From the NCBI GenBank assembly GCA_028285035.1, contig JANQQF010000155.1, forward strand, positions 134,387-198,386: a DNA stretch of 64,000 nt. The letters run 5' to 3'. A program made the position numbers and the translations under genes. A model generated the notes under the pieces. That model ran no database searches and was not told the origin of the DNA. It saw nothing but the letters and a program-made list of their open reading frames with translations. This DNA comes from Phycisphaerae bacterium (GTDB taxonomy: Bacteria > Chloroflexota > Anaerolineae > 4572-78 > J111). Positions 1 to 8,913 of this stretch are shown one piece after another (positions within the stretch are counted from its first letter, which is position 1; every line of letters begins with the position of its first letter).

Positions 1-985
1 ATCGAGCGAGTTCGGGTGAGTGTTCGTGGGTGATGAGGCGATGGGCGAGAACACCCTTGGCCACCGCCTTGATATCATCTGGTATGACAAAATGACGTTG
101 ATTGATGACTGCTATTGCCTGCGCCGCCCTTTGCAAAGCGACAGCTCCACGAGGACTGATCCCCAACAGCACATCAGGATGGGATCGAGTGGCCGATGCA
201 ATTTTGACCATGTACTCCTTTAAGGAGCGTACAACGCTCACCGTTTGGACAAATTTTTGCAGGCCCACAATACTCTCCGGAGATAGAACAGGACGAATTT
301 GGCTCAACGGACTGCCATGTTCTTCCCGCTCCAAGATGAGAACCTCATCCTCAAAGCCAGGATAGCCTAAATCAAGCGAAATCAAGAAGCGATCTAGCTG
401 GGCTTCAGGCAAGGGGTAAGTGCCTGACATCTCAACCGGATTTTGGGTGGCGATCAAGAAAAAGGGGGCTTGTAGTGTGTGCTGCTGACCATCAACGGTG
501 ACTTGCCCTTCAGCCATACTTTCCAACAAGCTCGACTGCGTTCGGGGTGTCGCCCGATTGATTTCATCAACCAGAACAAATTGGGCAAAGATTGGCCCCG
601 GCATAAATTTAAACGTCTGTTCTTGCTGATTGTAGATTGAGGTCCCTGTAATGTCACTGGGGAGTAAATCTGGCGTACATTGAATCCGTTTGAAACTAGC
701 ACTGACCGAACCGGCCAACGCTTTAGCCACCAACGTTTTTCCGATACCTGGCACATCCTCCAACAAAAGATGACCCTGGGCCAGTAATGTAGTCAGAATG
801 AGGGTCAAGGATTCAGAAGAAACGACTGCTGCTTGCTGTACACTGTTCTGTAGTTTTTGGATTAATGCGGCTGCTTTTTCGACCTTTTGGTCGGCTGAAA
901 CATTATTGGTTGACCCAATCTGCTGTGTTGGGATATTTGGGTTCGTCGTTGTCCGAGACAGGGGTTTAAGCGTTTGCTTTGCCAT
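1..985 (-). CDS. MoxR-family AAA+ ATPase, C-terminus cut off by window edge
   Basis: MoxR ATPases are cytoplasmic chaperone-like AAA+ enzymes that usually work with a VWA-domain partner in maturation or stress pathways. I translated the minus strand from an ATG at 985 (MAKQTLK...), preceded by GGAG at suitable spacing. After a low-complexity N-tail of about 50 residues come Walker A (VPGIGKT), Walker B (VLVDEINRA) and the sensor-1 stretch IATQNPVEM that is typical of MoxR. The frame stays open to base 1, giving about 328 residues, so the extreme C-terminus lies outside the window. The N-terminal extension is longer than in many MoxR proteins. Expected partners (DUF58 or VWA genes) would lie at lower coordinates and cannot be seen. 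Two inverted repeats sit just upstream and may be operators. Family assignment is firm; the specific role is not. Confidence 0.93.
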   Translation of the reverse strand, partial: MAKQTLKPLSRTTTNPNIPTQQIGSTNNVSADQKVEKAAALIQKLQNSVQQAAVVSSESLTLILTTLLAQGHLLLEDVPGIGKTLVAKALAGSVSASFKRIQCTPDLLPSDITGTSIYNQQEQTFKFMPGPIFAQFVLVDEINRATPRTQSSLLESMAEGQVTVDGQQHTLQAPFFLIATQNPVEMSGTYPLPEAQLDRFLISLDLGYPGFEDEVLILEREEHGSPLSQIRPVLSPESIVGLQKFVQTVSVVRSLKEYMVKIASATRSHPDVLLGISPRGAVALQRAAQAIAVINQRHFVIPDDIKAVAKGVLAHRLITHEHSPELAR

Positions 986-1047
986 ACAAGCTCCATCTGT
1001 AAATCAAGTGTGATATCCATGATAATGTGTTTTGGGAAAATTGGCTT

Positions 1048-1126
1048 GGTCAAAGTTTGACCGAAGCTTGACTAAGTTCTGACCTGTGTCACAGTTTCCT
1101 GCTCTCTAACTATAAACTGTGACACA
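1048..1126. promoter_or_regulatory. Two palindromes upstream of the MoxR gene
   Basis: In the 187-base gap between RarA and MoxR there are two perfect inverted repeats. A compact one, GGTCAAA-G-TTTGACC, lies at 1048-1062. A larger one has 13-base arms (TGTGTCACAGTTT at 1085-1097 and its complement at 1114-1126) separated by 16 bases. Neither is followed by a T-run on the minus strand, so a simple intrinsic terminator for rarA is unlikely for the small one and only possible for the large one. They could be operator sites for the moxR promoter. No regulator is identifiable from the sequence alone. Confidence 0.45.
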
Positions 1127-1172
1127 CTTAACTATAGCCGCTGTAGGGGTGGGGGTCAACCTTTGAGGAAGG

Positions 1173-3416
1173 TTACTTTTGAACCATCACATAGGCAATG
1201 GTTGATTGCCAGGGAACAACCTGACCCAACAACTGATGTTCAAAGCGGGCCTTGAGTTGTCCCAGTTCATCGGGAGTAAGTTGGGCTTCAGAATGATTGA
1301 GGAGATGTTGGGCAAAGGTCGGACGACCAGAGGCACTTTCAATGGTAAACCAGCGATCGATTTGATCCTGGCTAATGCGGAGCTGCGCTTCGGAGGTATC
1401 GAGGTTGACTTCAGCAGAAGCCCTGATATCGGTTAAAATGTTGGTCAATTCAATTTCACTCCAATTGACCATTGAGTCCTCATCATTTTGGTAAATTGCC
1501 TCTTCGGCAAGTTGAATGCGTTGCGCTAAATCTTCTGACATAGCGCTAAAATCAATCAATTGGGACAACCGTTGCGTATACCGTGGCACGACTTCAGCCA
1601 AAACGAGTTGGCTGCCTGATTTCAATAGCTCAAGCAGCGTCTGAATAGCGGCCGTTTTGTCAGGTAGCCGAGTCAAACAGTTACGACCGATGATGAGATC
1701 GAACTTGATCTCTTCGGTCTGCTCGACTTGTTGGGCGATCAAATCAGGCAAATCAAGTAGTGTCCCAGCCAGCACCACCGGCTGCTCCAACACATCCAGA
1801 TTCTGTCCCTGCTGTCGCAGCGCGGCAGCCGCCTGCTCAGTTGCGGCCAGACTCCACACGCCACCGACGGGCGCACGTCGCACAGCCTCCCACGTGAGCA
1901 GCCCTGTGCCAGGATTGGCGTCCAACACCAAATGATGCCGCTCCACCTCGGCCAAGGTGAAGACTCGGTCACGGATATGGGCTAACTGTTGGCCAGTACT
2001 GCTCAAGGTCCGTTGCAACCAACGATTTTGGGTGGCAGGGCCTTTTTTGGCGCGCGGATTATCCCAGGCGAAGCCAGCGTCTGCCTCCAGCATCGCGGCC
2101 AGTTGGGCCTCACGCCGTCGCCCCACCTGGTCACGGATGGTGGCTTCGTAGCCTTGATTGCTGGGATTATAGAAGGCCCGGCCCTGCAAGCTCTCTGGCA
2201 AATATTGCTGCTCGACCCAATGGTCACGATAAGCGTGGGGGTACAGATAGCCTGCCCCGTGCCCAAAATCTTCAGCATCTCGATTGCCATCTTTCAAATG
2301 ATCGGGGACTTCGGCCTCTTTCTCTCGCTCAACCGCCGCCAAGGCATCAAAAAAGGCCATTGTGGTGTTACTTTTTGGGGCGGTGGCCAAGTAGAGGCAG
2401 GCCTGACTGAGCGGAAATCGTCCTTCGGGCATCCCCACATAATCATAAGCCTGCGCTGCCGCGCTGACCACAGGCAGCGCATTGGGATCGGCTAACCCCA
2501 CATCCTCGCTGGCAAAAATAAGCATCCGTCGAAAAATGAAGCGTGGATCTTCGCCGGCATAAAGCATTTTGGCCATCCAATACAGGGCCGCATCGGGGTC
2601 AGACCCTCGCAGCGATTTCACAAAGGCTGAAACGGTATCAAAGTGGGCATCACCGTCTTTGTCATAAAGCACGGCCCGTTGCTGGATCGACTCTTCGGCG
2701 ACTTCGACAGTGATGTTAATCATCCCATACTCGTCGGGGTCGGTGGTCTCAACCGCCAGTTCGATGGCATTCAGCACCGCGCGGGCGTCACCATTAGCCA
2801 CATTAACCAGATGATCGAGGGCCGCCTCCGGTAAATTCACCTTGAGATTGCCATAGCCCCGTTCGGAGTCCCCCAAGGCCTGCCAAACAATATTGCGCAA
2901 GTCATTCTCATTGAGGTCTTGCAACTGAAAAATACGAGAGCGGGAAACGAGAGCCTTGTTCACCTCAAAGTAAGGATTTTCCGTAGTTGCTCCCACCAAA
3001 ATGACCGTGCCATTTTCCACGTGGGGCAATAAGGCATCCTGCTGGGCTTTGTTAAACCGGTGCACTTCGTCGATGAAGAGGATCGTTTTCCGACCAAACA
3101 TCCCCCGTTGATCGTGAGCCGTAGTAATCGCCTCACGAATATTTTTCACGCCACTGAGCACTGCATTGAGGGCGATGAAATGCGCATTCGTCGTGTTGGC
3201 GATGATCCGAGCGAGGGTCGTTTTGCCAGTGCCAGGCGGGCCGTAAAAAATGATGGAGGATAGCTGATCGGCCTGGATAGCACGCCGGAGAAGACGGCCT
3301 GGCCCAACGATGTGATCCTGCCCAATGTACTCATCCAGAGTCCGAGGGCGCATTCGAGCCGCTAACGGGGCCTCGGTTTCGATCTGTTTTTCACGGGAAT
3401 GGTCGAATAAATCCAT
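1173..3416 (-). CDS. rarA: RarA/MgsA recombination ATPase fused to a methyltransferase-like domain
   Basis: RarA (MgsA/WRNIP1 family) is a clamp-loader-like AAA+ ATPase acting at stalled replication forks. Residues 1 to about 440 match the family: Walker A GPPGTGKT at 59-66, Walker [12 protein letters not shown] at about 113-123, sensor [10 protein letters not shown], then the MgsA tetramerisation region. The protein is 747 residues where plain RarA is about 440. The extra 300 residues include a Rossmann/SAM-methyltransferase-like core ([12 protein letters not shown], then [15 protein letters not shown]). The same fusion ('RarA/unknown domain') is known from cyanobacteria. The methyltransferase-like part has a recognisable glycine loop but I cannot show catalytic activity. 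No good Shine-Dalgarno precedes the ATG; a TACAAT -10-like box ends only 7 bases upstream, so the mRNA may be nearly leaderless (weak). It runs on the same strand as moxR, 187 bases apart. Confidence 0.93.
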   Translation of the reverse strand: MDLFDHSREKQIETEAPLAARMRPRTLDEYIGQDHIVGPGRLLRRAIQADQLSSIIFYGPPGTGKTTLARIIANTTNAHFIALNAVLSGVKNIREAITTAHDQRGMFGRKTILFIDEVHRFNKAQQDALLPHVENGTVILVGATTENPYFEVNKALVSRSRIFQLQDLNENDLRNIVWQALGDSERGYGNLKVNLPEAALDHLVNVANGDARAVLNAIELAVETTDPDEYGMINITVEVAEESIQQRAVLYDKDGDAHFDTVSAFVKSLRGSDPDAALYWMAKMLYAGEDPRFIFRRMLIFASEDVGLADPNALPVVSAAAQAYDYVGMPEGRFPLSQACLYLATAPKSNTTMAFFDALAAVEREKEAEVPDHLKDGNRDAEDFGHGAGYLYPHAYRDHWVEQQYLPESLQGRAFYNPSNQGYEATIRDQVGRRREAQLAAMLEADAGFAWDNPRAKKGPATQNRWLQRTLSSTGQQLAHIRDRVFTLAEVERHHLVLDANPGTGLLTWEAVRRAPVGGVWSLAATEQAAAALRQQGQNLDVLEQPVVLAGTLLDLPDLIAQQVEQTEEIKFDLIIGRNCLTRLPDKTAAIQTLLELLKSGSQLVLAEVVPRYTQRLSQLIDFSAMSEDLAQRIQLAEEAIYQNDEDSMVNWSEIELTNILTDIRASAEVNLDTSEAQLRISQDQIDRWFTIESASGRPTFAQHLLNHSEAQLTPDELGQLKARFEHQLLGQVVPWQSTIAYVMVQK

Positions 3417-3712
3417 ACCAGATATTGTAGCACAGATTTTCTATTTGAGAGAATTTGGGCAGGGCTGGGGGTCGGATTCGAATCAGGTTATTTGGGGTAA
3501 ATGCAGCAAAGGGCAATTCATTCTGTCTGTCTCTTATTACTAAAAGCTCACAGTCACCCTAACTCTAGTTAGATATTTCCCCCAACTTTTAACAGAATTT
3601 TTGCTATCCTCTGCCAGATGAATTTCCAGTAATTTTAGGTTACGCTACAAATGGTCAAGATAGGCCAAAAAGCAAACCCATTCATCACTACAGCATTATA
3701 TTGGAGGAAATT

Positions 3713-4969
3713 ATGTCTGAACAACCTGAGTTTGACCATGATGTTAAAACACGTCGTTCTGGAAAGTGGCGTCGCTACCAGCTAGCGATGATCAGTCTTT
3801 GCGTCTTGGTCATTATTTCAATCAGTTGTAATATCAACAACCCATTCGTAATCTTAACCATTAAACACATTATCGGGCCTGAGTTTCTCAGTTTTATTAC
3901 AAACACAGGTAAACCTCAAGAACTCTTTGTTTTTCACGAATTTGTCCCTGAAGAAGACACTACCCTAAGCCCAACCAATGTTGGCGGCTCATCAAAATTG
4001 AGCAAGTCGACAAAAGTTGGTTTGGTGGAGGTTGAAGGCAGTGTTGATCTCAGCCAACTGGAGGCGAACGGATATCTGGCCATTAAAGTGCCGCACGCCC
4101 CACCCACTTTCACGGTGAGTTCAATGATGACCCCCACTGTCCAGTTTATCTATCGGACCATCCCAACCGGCACTCAAATCACCGAGATGATCACCATCAC
4201 CCGCCGCAATGAGTATACGCCGACGGTGAATGAGGCAATGCCTATTGCCGATGGGCAGTCTCATTGGGAAACGTGGTGGCTCCCCGATGGTAATACCTTT
4301 CCCTTACCTACAGAAGCCTTTGAAATCCGTCGGGCTGATTTGCCGTTCCAAATTCGGTACACGATTGATTTTGGTGATGGTACACATTCCAGATCCTGTC
4401 AGGGCTGCGTGTTAGAGTATTATCTTTACAATGGCTTTAATTTTATTGGCCCGCTAAAATTCCCGATCCTTATCGACGGAGCTGGGGGACCAAGCCAGGA
4501 ACCAATGGCCATATTTGATCATTGTAAGCAAGGTTTGGGCTTTGAGACCTCATTTATTCCGATTACACCGACCATTCCCTATACCCACGAGCATTGTCTG
4601 ACCAATCGGGATACAATGACCCGCACCTTCGCCCTCGAATTCTCATCATCAGAGGATCGGTCTTACACAATCTTTACCCAAGCTGAGGGGGGATCAATTA
4701 CGCCGCTGATGGGTAATGAGGTTGAGGTGCCACCCAATGGTCTGTCTAACTTTAGCAAAACTGGCGTCCGCATTATGGCCGTACACACGCCAACGATTAC
4801 TATTTCGGACACCACTCGGGAAATATTCACGATTAAGGCGACTTCAAAAGTTAGTCCAGAAGTCATAGCCGAAGCCGTCAGTATGGCCTTTGGACCGCAG
4901 TATATTTTGAACGAGGCCCTGAATAGTGGCAATATCTCAGTCTACTTGCCCGCGGTATTGAAACCATAA
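3713..4969 (+). CDS. Hypothetical secreted or membrane-anchored protein with Chloroflexota-type C-terminal tail
   Basis: The start is the ATG at 3713, chosen because GGAGG lies 7 bases upstream; a TTG twelve bases earlier is in frame but sits inside that ribosome site. The 418-residue product has a basic N-tail (RRSGKWRR), one hydrophobic segment at about residues 22-42 ending near a Cys (ISISC, a poor lipobox), and a long extracytoplasmic region rich in Thr, Pro and Ile with beta-sandwich-like strands. I recognise no family. It ends SVYLPAVLKP. From memory, short tails of the form YLP-hydrophobic-K/R are common on secreted Chloroflexota proteins, so this may be a sorting or lineage mark. The gene stands alone on the plus strand; the next gene converges from the right with only 6 bases between the stops. 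Function unknown. Confidence 0.8.
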   Translation: MSEQPEFDHDVKTRRSGKWRRYQLAMISLCVLVIISISCNINNPFVILTIKHIIGPEFLSFITNTGKPQELFVFHEFVPEEDTTLSPTNVGGSSKLSKSTKVGLVEVEGSVDLSQLEANGYLAIKVPHAPPTFTVSSMMTPTVQFIYRTIPTGTQITEMITITRRNEYTPTVNEAMPIADGQSHWETWWLPDGNTFPLPTEAFEIRRADLPFQIRYTIDFGDGTHSRSCQGCVLEYYLYNGFNFIGPLKFPILIDGAGGPSQEPMAIFDHCKQGLGFETSFIPITPTIPYTHEHCLTNRDTMTRTFALEFSSSEDRSYTIFTQAEGGSITPLMGNEVEVPPNGLSNFSKTGVRIMAVHTPTITISDTTREIFTIKATSKVSPEVIAEAVSMAFGPQYILNEALNSGNISVYLPAVLKP

Positions 4970-4975
4970 GGGGAT

Positions 4976-6139
4976 TTACGGGTTGCGTTTCAACCACGCC
5001 TGAATATCGGCTAACACAGCATCGACTTGGGAAAAGAAAAGGAAGTGATCTTCATTGGGGTAGATGATTTTTGTGAGATCAACTTCGTTGTTTTCCAAAA
5101 CGGTAATCCGATTTTGAATAAATTCGATGGGAATGCGTCGATCCGTTTCCCCCGTGATGAGGAGAATGGGCCGCTGACGCCAATGGGTCAGAAACGGATC
5201 GACATCCACCAAACGGGTAGGCATCACTGGGGAGAGATAAATCAATCCCCGAAAACGATCCGCGTGATTCTTGCCCAGTTGTGAGGTGACAATGCCACCA
5301 TTTGACAAACCCATTGCATAGATTCGTTCGGAGTCGAGGTCGACCTGTGTTGAAGCGTGATCCAGGGCAGACAAGGCCGCCCCCATACTTTGCTCAGCCG
5401 GTCGCCAATTGCCAAAGCCATAGCTGGGGGCGATGATGACCACCCCCTCGGCTTCGGCAAGCTGAGCCATCAGCCACATATAGCCCTTGAAATTTCCCCC
5501 GCTGCCGTGCAAAAATACAATGGCCGGTAGCGGGGTATCGGGGCGATTTTTTGGAATGTACAAATAGTAATGGCCAACATCATAGGTTTGAGCAAACAAC
5601 TCTGCATAGGCCCAGCCCATCACTGAACCGAGGGCCTGAAAATCTGGATCAGCCTCCATCTCTTCATAAATATCAATGGTCAATCCTGCCAACTGTTTGG
5701 CCTGACTATTTGTTAGGATTGGGTCAATCGCGGGCATCAGCAGAAAGCCAAGATTGAATTGCTCAATCTCGGGGACAATGTTCGCCAGGCGATAACGGGG
5801 AAAGGTTGTATTTTGGGTAAATTGATGTTGGATGGGGGATGAAGCTGAAGGTTGGCCTGAGGGGGTATTGATGATCGCGAATACACTTAGGCCAAAGAGT
5901 AGAGCAATGAGGCTAACGGCCACTCGCTGAACAACGGGCCGGGCTGAAGATACAAAATAGGCGAGACTTACGGTCGGGATCAACATAATCGAAATCAAGC
6001 CAAGCCAAGCAAAAGCAACGCCGACCCAAGTTACCGCATTGAAAAGAAGCCACAGGGAAACAGGCCCGATGAGAAAAAGAAATGCAAAATAAGGGGTGAT
6101 GAGCAGCGTGATAATGAGCAAGCGACGAATCATTGTCAC
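4976..6139 (-). CDS. Membrane-anchored alpha/beta hydrolase
   Basis: The 387-residue protein has three hydrophobic segments within residues 5-92 (about 5-25, 28-62, 72-91), followed by an alpha/beta-hydrolase domain. Visible landmarks are the oxyanion-loop HGSGG at 211-215, the nucleophile elbow GLSNGG with Ser279, a probable acid Asp333 (GETDRRIP) and a probable catalytic His365 (NEDHFL). The layout resembles dienelactone hydrolase/PHB depolymerase-like esterases; the substrate is unknown. The start ATG overlaps the stop of the upstream RCK gene by four bases (ATGA), so it is probably translationally coupled and the last gene of the channel-RCK-hydrolase operon. Why a hydrolase should be coupled to K+ channel genes is not evident. 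The catalytic domain probably faces outside if the number of spanning helices is odd (inference). Confidence 0.85.
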   Translation of the reverse strand: MTMIRRLLIITLLITPYFAFLFLIGPVSLWLLFNAVTWVGVAFAWLGLISIMLIPTVSLAYFVSSARPVVQRVAVSLIALLFGLSVFAIINTPSGQPSASSPIQHQFTQNTTFPRYRLANIVPEIEQFNLGFLLMPAIDPILTNSQAKQLAGLTIDIYEEMEADPDFQALGSVMGWAYAELFAQTYDVGHYYLYIPKNRPDTPLPAIVFLHGSGGNFKGYMWLMAQLAEAEGVVIIAPSYGFGNWRPAEQSMGAALSALDHASTQVDLDSERIYAMGLSNGGIVTSQLGKNHADRFRGLIYLSPVMPTRLVDVDPFLTHWRQRPILLITGETDRRIPIEFIQNRITVLENNEVDLTKIIYPNEDHFLFFSQVDAVLADIQAWLKRNP

Positions 6140-6969
6140 ATATTTATCCCGCGCGCCGTATCCACTTCTCGTTGGGTGCCGATAACAACTAGAACGTCAT
6201 CACGACCAAGTAGCGTTTCACCTTTAGGGGCAAAATGATAGCTGAGTCGGGTCTTCACGTATTGATCCCCTATCTTGGTTTTTTGGTTTGGCTTGATGGC
6301 AACAACGAGCAACCCTGTATGTTTGCCGATGTCCTTAACACGCAGCGCCGACTTACCACCATCCGTCCCATCGGTCTCAAGTAATGATTGCACGGCGGGC
6401 ATTTGTATCTCGGAGGCCGGTATTTCCGTAAACTCCAATTTTCGACTACGCCCCTTGTTGTGTACCATCTGATCCAAAAAATCGACAACCTCAGGCCGAA
6501 TCATCTCCGAGGCAGCCCGAAGACCACCAATGGCGTGAGTGGAAATCACTTTGTCAGCCCCTGCCTTTAGCAGTTTACCCCGATTAGTACGAATGTCATT
6601 GACACGGGTAATAATTCGCATCGTGGGGTTCAAGGAGCGCGCGGTCAACACCACAAAAAGGTTGTCCTTGTCATCACCCATTGCCGCAATCAGGCCTTTG
6701 GCACGGTCGACCCCTGCTTTCTCGAGGGTCTCATCTTCAGTTGCGTCTCCTTCGACCGAGTACAGTTGCCCACCCAATTCGTCCATAACCTGTTGCAACC
6801 CGTGAATGACTTTAGGATTTTGTTCAACCACAACAAATGATACATGACGAAGAAAAAACTCTTCCGCAATATGGAAGCCTGTTCGACCTGCCCCGCATAA
6901 AATATAATGGTCACTTAAAGAATCCACATCTAGCTTTGAGGTGGCCAGTCTATCCGAAAACAGCCCCAT
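6136..6969 (-). CDS. Free-standing RCK (TrkA-N/TrkA-C) K+ regulatory protein
   Basis: The 277 residues comprise a Rossmann RCK-N domain with the nucleotide loop CGAGRTGFHIAEE at about residues 25-37, the motifs VEGDATEDETLEKAG and ITRVND, then an RCK-C domain after residue 200 ending in a DVLVVIGT strand. There is no membrane segment, so it is cytosolic. RCK proteins bind NAD(H), nucleotides or Ca2+ and gate K+ channels or transporters as octameric rings. The gene begins immediately after the stop of the K+ channel gene, with no intervening base, and it is clearly homologous to the RCK half of that channel (shared GDATEDE, KGLIAA, RSLNP, ADKVIS/VDLVIS-type strings). That suggests mixed channel/RCK rings. 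It overlaps the downstream hydrolase by four bases. Confidence 0.92.
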   Translation of the reverse strand: MGLFSDRLATSKLDVDSLSDHYILCGAGRTGFHIAEEFFLRHVSFVVVEQNPKVIHGLQQVMDELGGQLYSVEGDATEDETLEKAGVDRAKGLIAAMGDDKDNLFVVLTARSLNPTMRIITRVNDIRTNRGKLLKAGADKVISTHAIGGLRAASEMIRPEVVDFLDQMVHNKGRSRKLEFTEIPASEIQMPAVQSLLETDGTDGGKSALRVKDIGKHTGLLVVAIKPNQKTKIGDQYVKTRLSYHFAPKGETLLGRDDVLVVIGTQREVDTARGINM

Positions 6970-8871
6970 CTATGCTTCCCTCCACACCGTCGAGGCCCAT
7001 TGCTGAAAGATGCTTTTTGTGAAAACAGTTTTATTAAGTTTCAACCGATCTTCAGGTGTACCAATCACAATCAGGACATCCCCCGGTTGTAATATTGTGC
7101 CCCCATCCGGCGTATAAATATACGGATCTTCACCATTATCATTCTCTCGTTTAATCGCCACGATCATCAAATCGGTTCGTTGCCCAATATCAAGGATACG
7201 AAGTTCCTGATTGTGCAATCGCTCCAGCAAGGCGGGGCCCTTAATATCATCAATGTGAAGTTCCTCTAAACGAAGCGTTTGCCCAGTCCGACGTTCGGCT
7301 TGCAACATCTCATCCAAAAATGTCACAACCTCCGAATCAAACATTTCAGATACCATTCGGCGGCCACTCACCTCATTGGGCGAAATCACCAAATCGACCC
7401 CTGCTTTTTCTAGCTTTTTACGATTTTTATCGGCATCAACTCGGGAAATAATACGAATATCAGGATTGAGCGAACGACTACTCAACACAATAAAGACATT
7501 ACTCTTGTCATCATTCAATGCAGCAATCAGCCCTTTAGCACGTTCAACCCCAGCCAAACGCAATACCTCGTCTTCAGTGGCATCTCCCTGAATATAAGGC
7601 GCATTAACCTCACGGGACAACGCCTCCAACACCTCGGCAGATTTTTCGATGACGACAAAGGGATGTTTTGATCGATCAAATTCAATCGCGACCTGTTGCC
7701 CCATACGCCCCGCCCCACAAACAATATAGTGGTCATCCAATTGGACAATCTGCTTGTCAACACGATTGCCTTTGAAAAAGCGTTGAAAATTCCCTTCAAT
7801 GATAAATGTAGCCAGCGATGATATAGCAAAACCACCAATCCCGATGGCAAACAAGCTGAGGAAAATTGTAAACAGCCGACCTAACGGCGTTGATGGGCTA
7901 AAATCACCGTAACCGATGGTGGTCATCGTGATGATTGTCGCGTAGAGTGCTTCTTCTACCGCCCAATTTTCTAATTGATTATAGCCAATCGTGCCAACCG
8001 CTGCGACACCAATAAACAGGATCAACGCTCGAACAACTTGCATTTGGCTGCCGATTACGCCAGGTAGACGGCTCAGAAAAACCACCAGAAAAATAGTGAT
8101 AATCACAACAGCATACAGCAAAATGATCGGCGTCCTGATGATGGTGTCAATCGGGGTAAACAACATACCAACAAAAATCGTCCCAAGAAGGATGAGTATT
8201 AAACGAACGCCCCAAATGATCAACGGCGTTAATGGGGTGGATTGATGAAAAGTCGTTTTGGTCTGCACCTCATCATAAACAAAGGCCAGAACTCGTGTCC
8301 AAGTGACACCGGAATAAAGATGCCAGCCCACCAGACCAAATATCAAGCCATTGCTAACGTCTCGCAGGAGAATAGCCGGTAGTTCAATAGCCTCTGTTGT
8401 GTTGGTATGCGTCAGCCAGCCGAGAAGCATACCAAAAATCACAGCCCCCCATTCAATGCGGCGATTCAGGGAATAGGACTCCGACTCTAGTCCATAGAAG
8501 TCATCATTAAATTTTAAGATTTTGCGATAGGTAGTAATGGTTTGGAGAAAAAAGTGGCGGACGAGGGGGATAACTAATAAGAGATATATGATCTCAATCG
8601 AATGCACTAAACTACGTCGGATAGCGTCCAAGCTACTGAAGGTGCTAGCAAGTGAACCATCAAAGTAGGCGATCAGCAGATAGATCAAATACAATCCACC
8701 GCCAACAGCGAAACAAGCTAATGGCCAGGATTTTATACCTGTGGCAGCTAACAGACGTTCCGGTAGAGTCTGCGTTTCTGGTGGTGGTATATCGGTATAC
8801 CAAGCCATTCTTGTAAGGAGTTGTTTAAAGGCTCTTGGTTGTGGCTCAGGGGGAGTTGATGACTGAGTCAT
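6970..8871 (-). CDS. Potassium channel with C-terminal RCK domains
   Basis: The 633-residue protein has a cytosolic N-tail, about six or seven hydrophobic segments between residues 50 and 360, then RCK-N (CGAGRMGQQVA at about 378) and RCK-C. The pore is unambiguous: selectivity filter TTIGYGD at 317-323, between a pore helix and the last transmembrane helix. The region before the pore is longer than in two-helix MthK channels and contains extra segments, so it resembles a six-helix Kch/voltage-type arrangement, although I see no regular Arg ladder of a voltage sensor. GAGG precedes the ATG. It is the first gene of the three-gene operon with the soluble RCK protein and the hydrolase. Expected role: regulated K+ flux across the cytoplasmic membrane. 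Confidence 0.93.
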   Translation of the reverse strand: MTQSSTPPEPQPRAFKQLLTRMAWYTDIPPPETQTLPERLLAATGIKSWPLACFAVGGGLYLIYLLIAYFDGSLASTFSSLDAIRRSLVHSIEIIYLLLVIPLVRHFFLQTITTYRKILKFNDDFYGLESESYSLNRRIEWGAVIFGMLLGWLTHTNTTEAIELPAILLRDVSNGLIFGLVGWHLYSGVTWTRVLAFVYDEVQTKTTFHQSTPLTPLIIWGVRLILILLGTIFVGMLFTPIDTIIRTPIILLYAVVIITIFLVVFLSRLPGVIGSQMQVVRALILFIGVAAVGTIGYNQLENWAVEEALYATIITMTTIGYGDFSPSTPLGRLFTIFLSLFAIGIGGFAISSLATFIIEGNFQRFFKGNRVDKQIVQLDDHYIVCGAGRMGQQVAIEFDRSKHPFVVIEKSAEVLEALSREVNAPYIQGDATEDEVLRLAGVERAKGLIAALNDDKSNVFIVLSSRSLNPDIRIISRVDADKNRKKLEKAGVDLVISPNEVSGRRMVSEMFDSEVVTFLDEMLQAERRTGQTLRLEELHIDDIKGPALLERLHNQELRILDIGQRTDLMIVAIKRENDNGEDPYIYTPDGGTILQPGDVLIVIGTPEDRLKLNKTVFTKSIFQQWASTVWREA

Positions 8872-8913
8872 ACATTACCTCATAAAATAGTGACACCGGT
8901 TGATGGCTCGTCG

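Noticed and set aside
1989..2495. 168-codon plus-strand open frame
   Set aside because: Antisense to RarA's conserved domain; a composition shadow.
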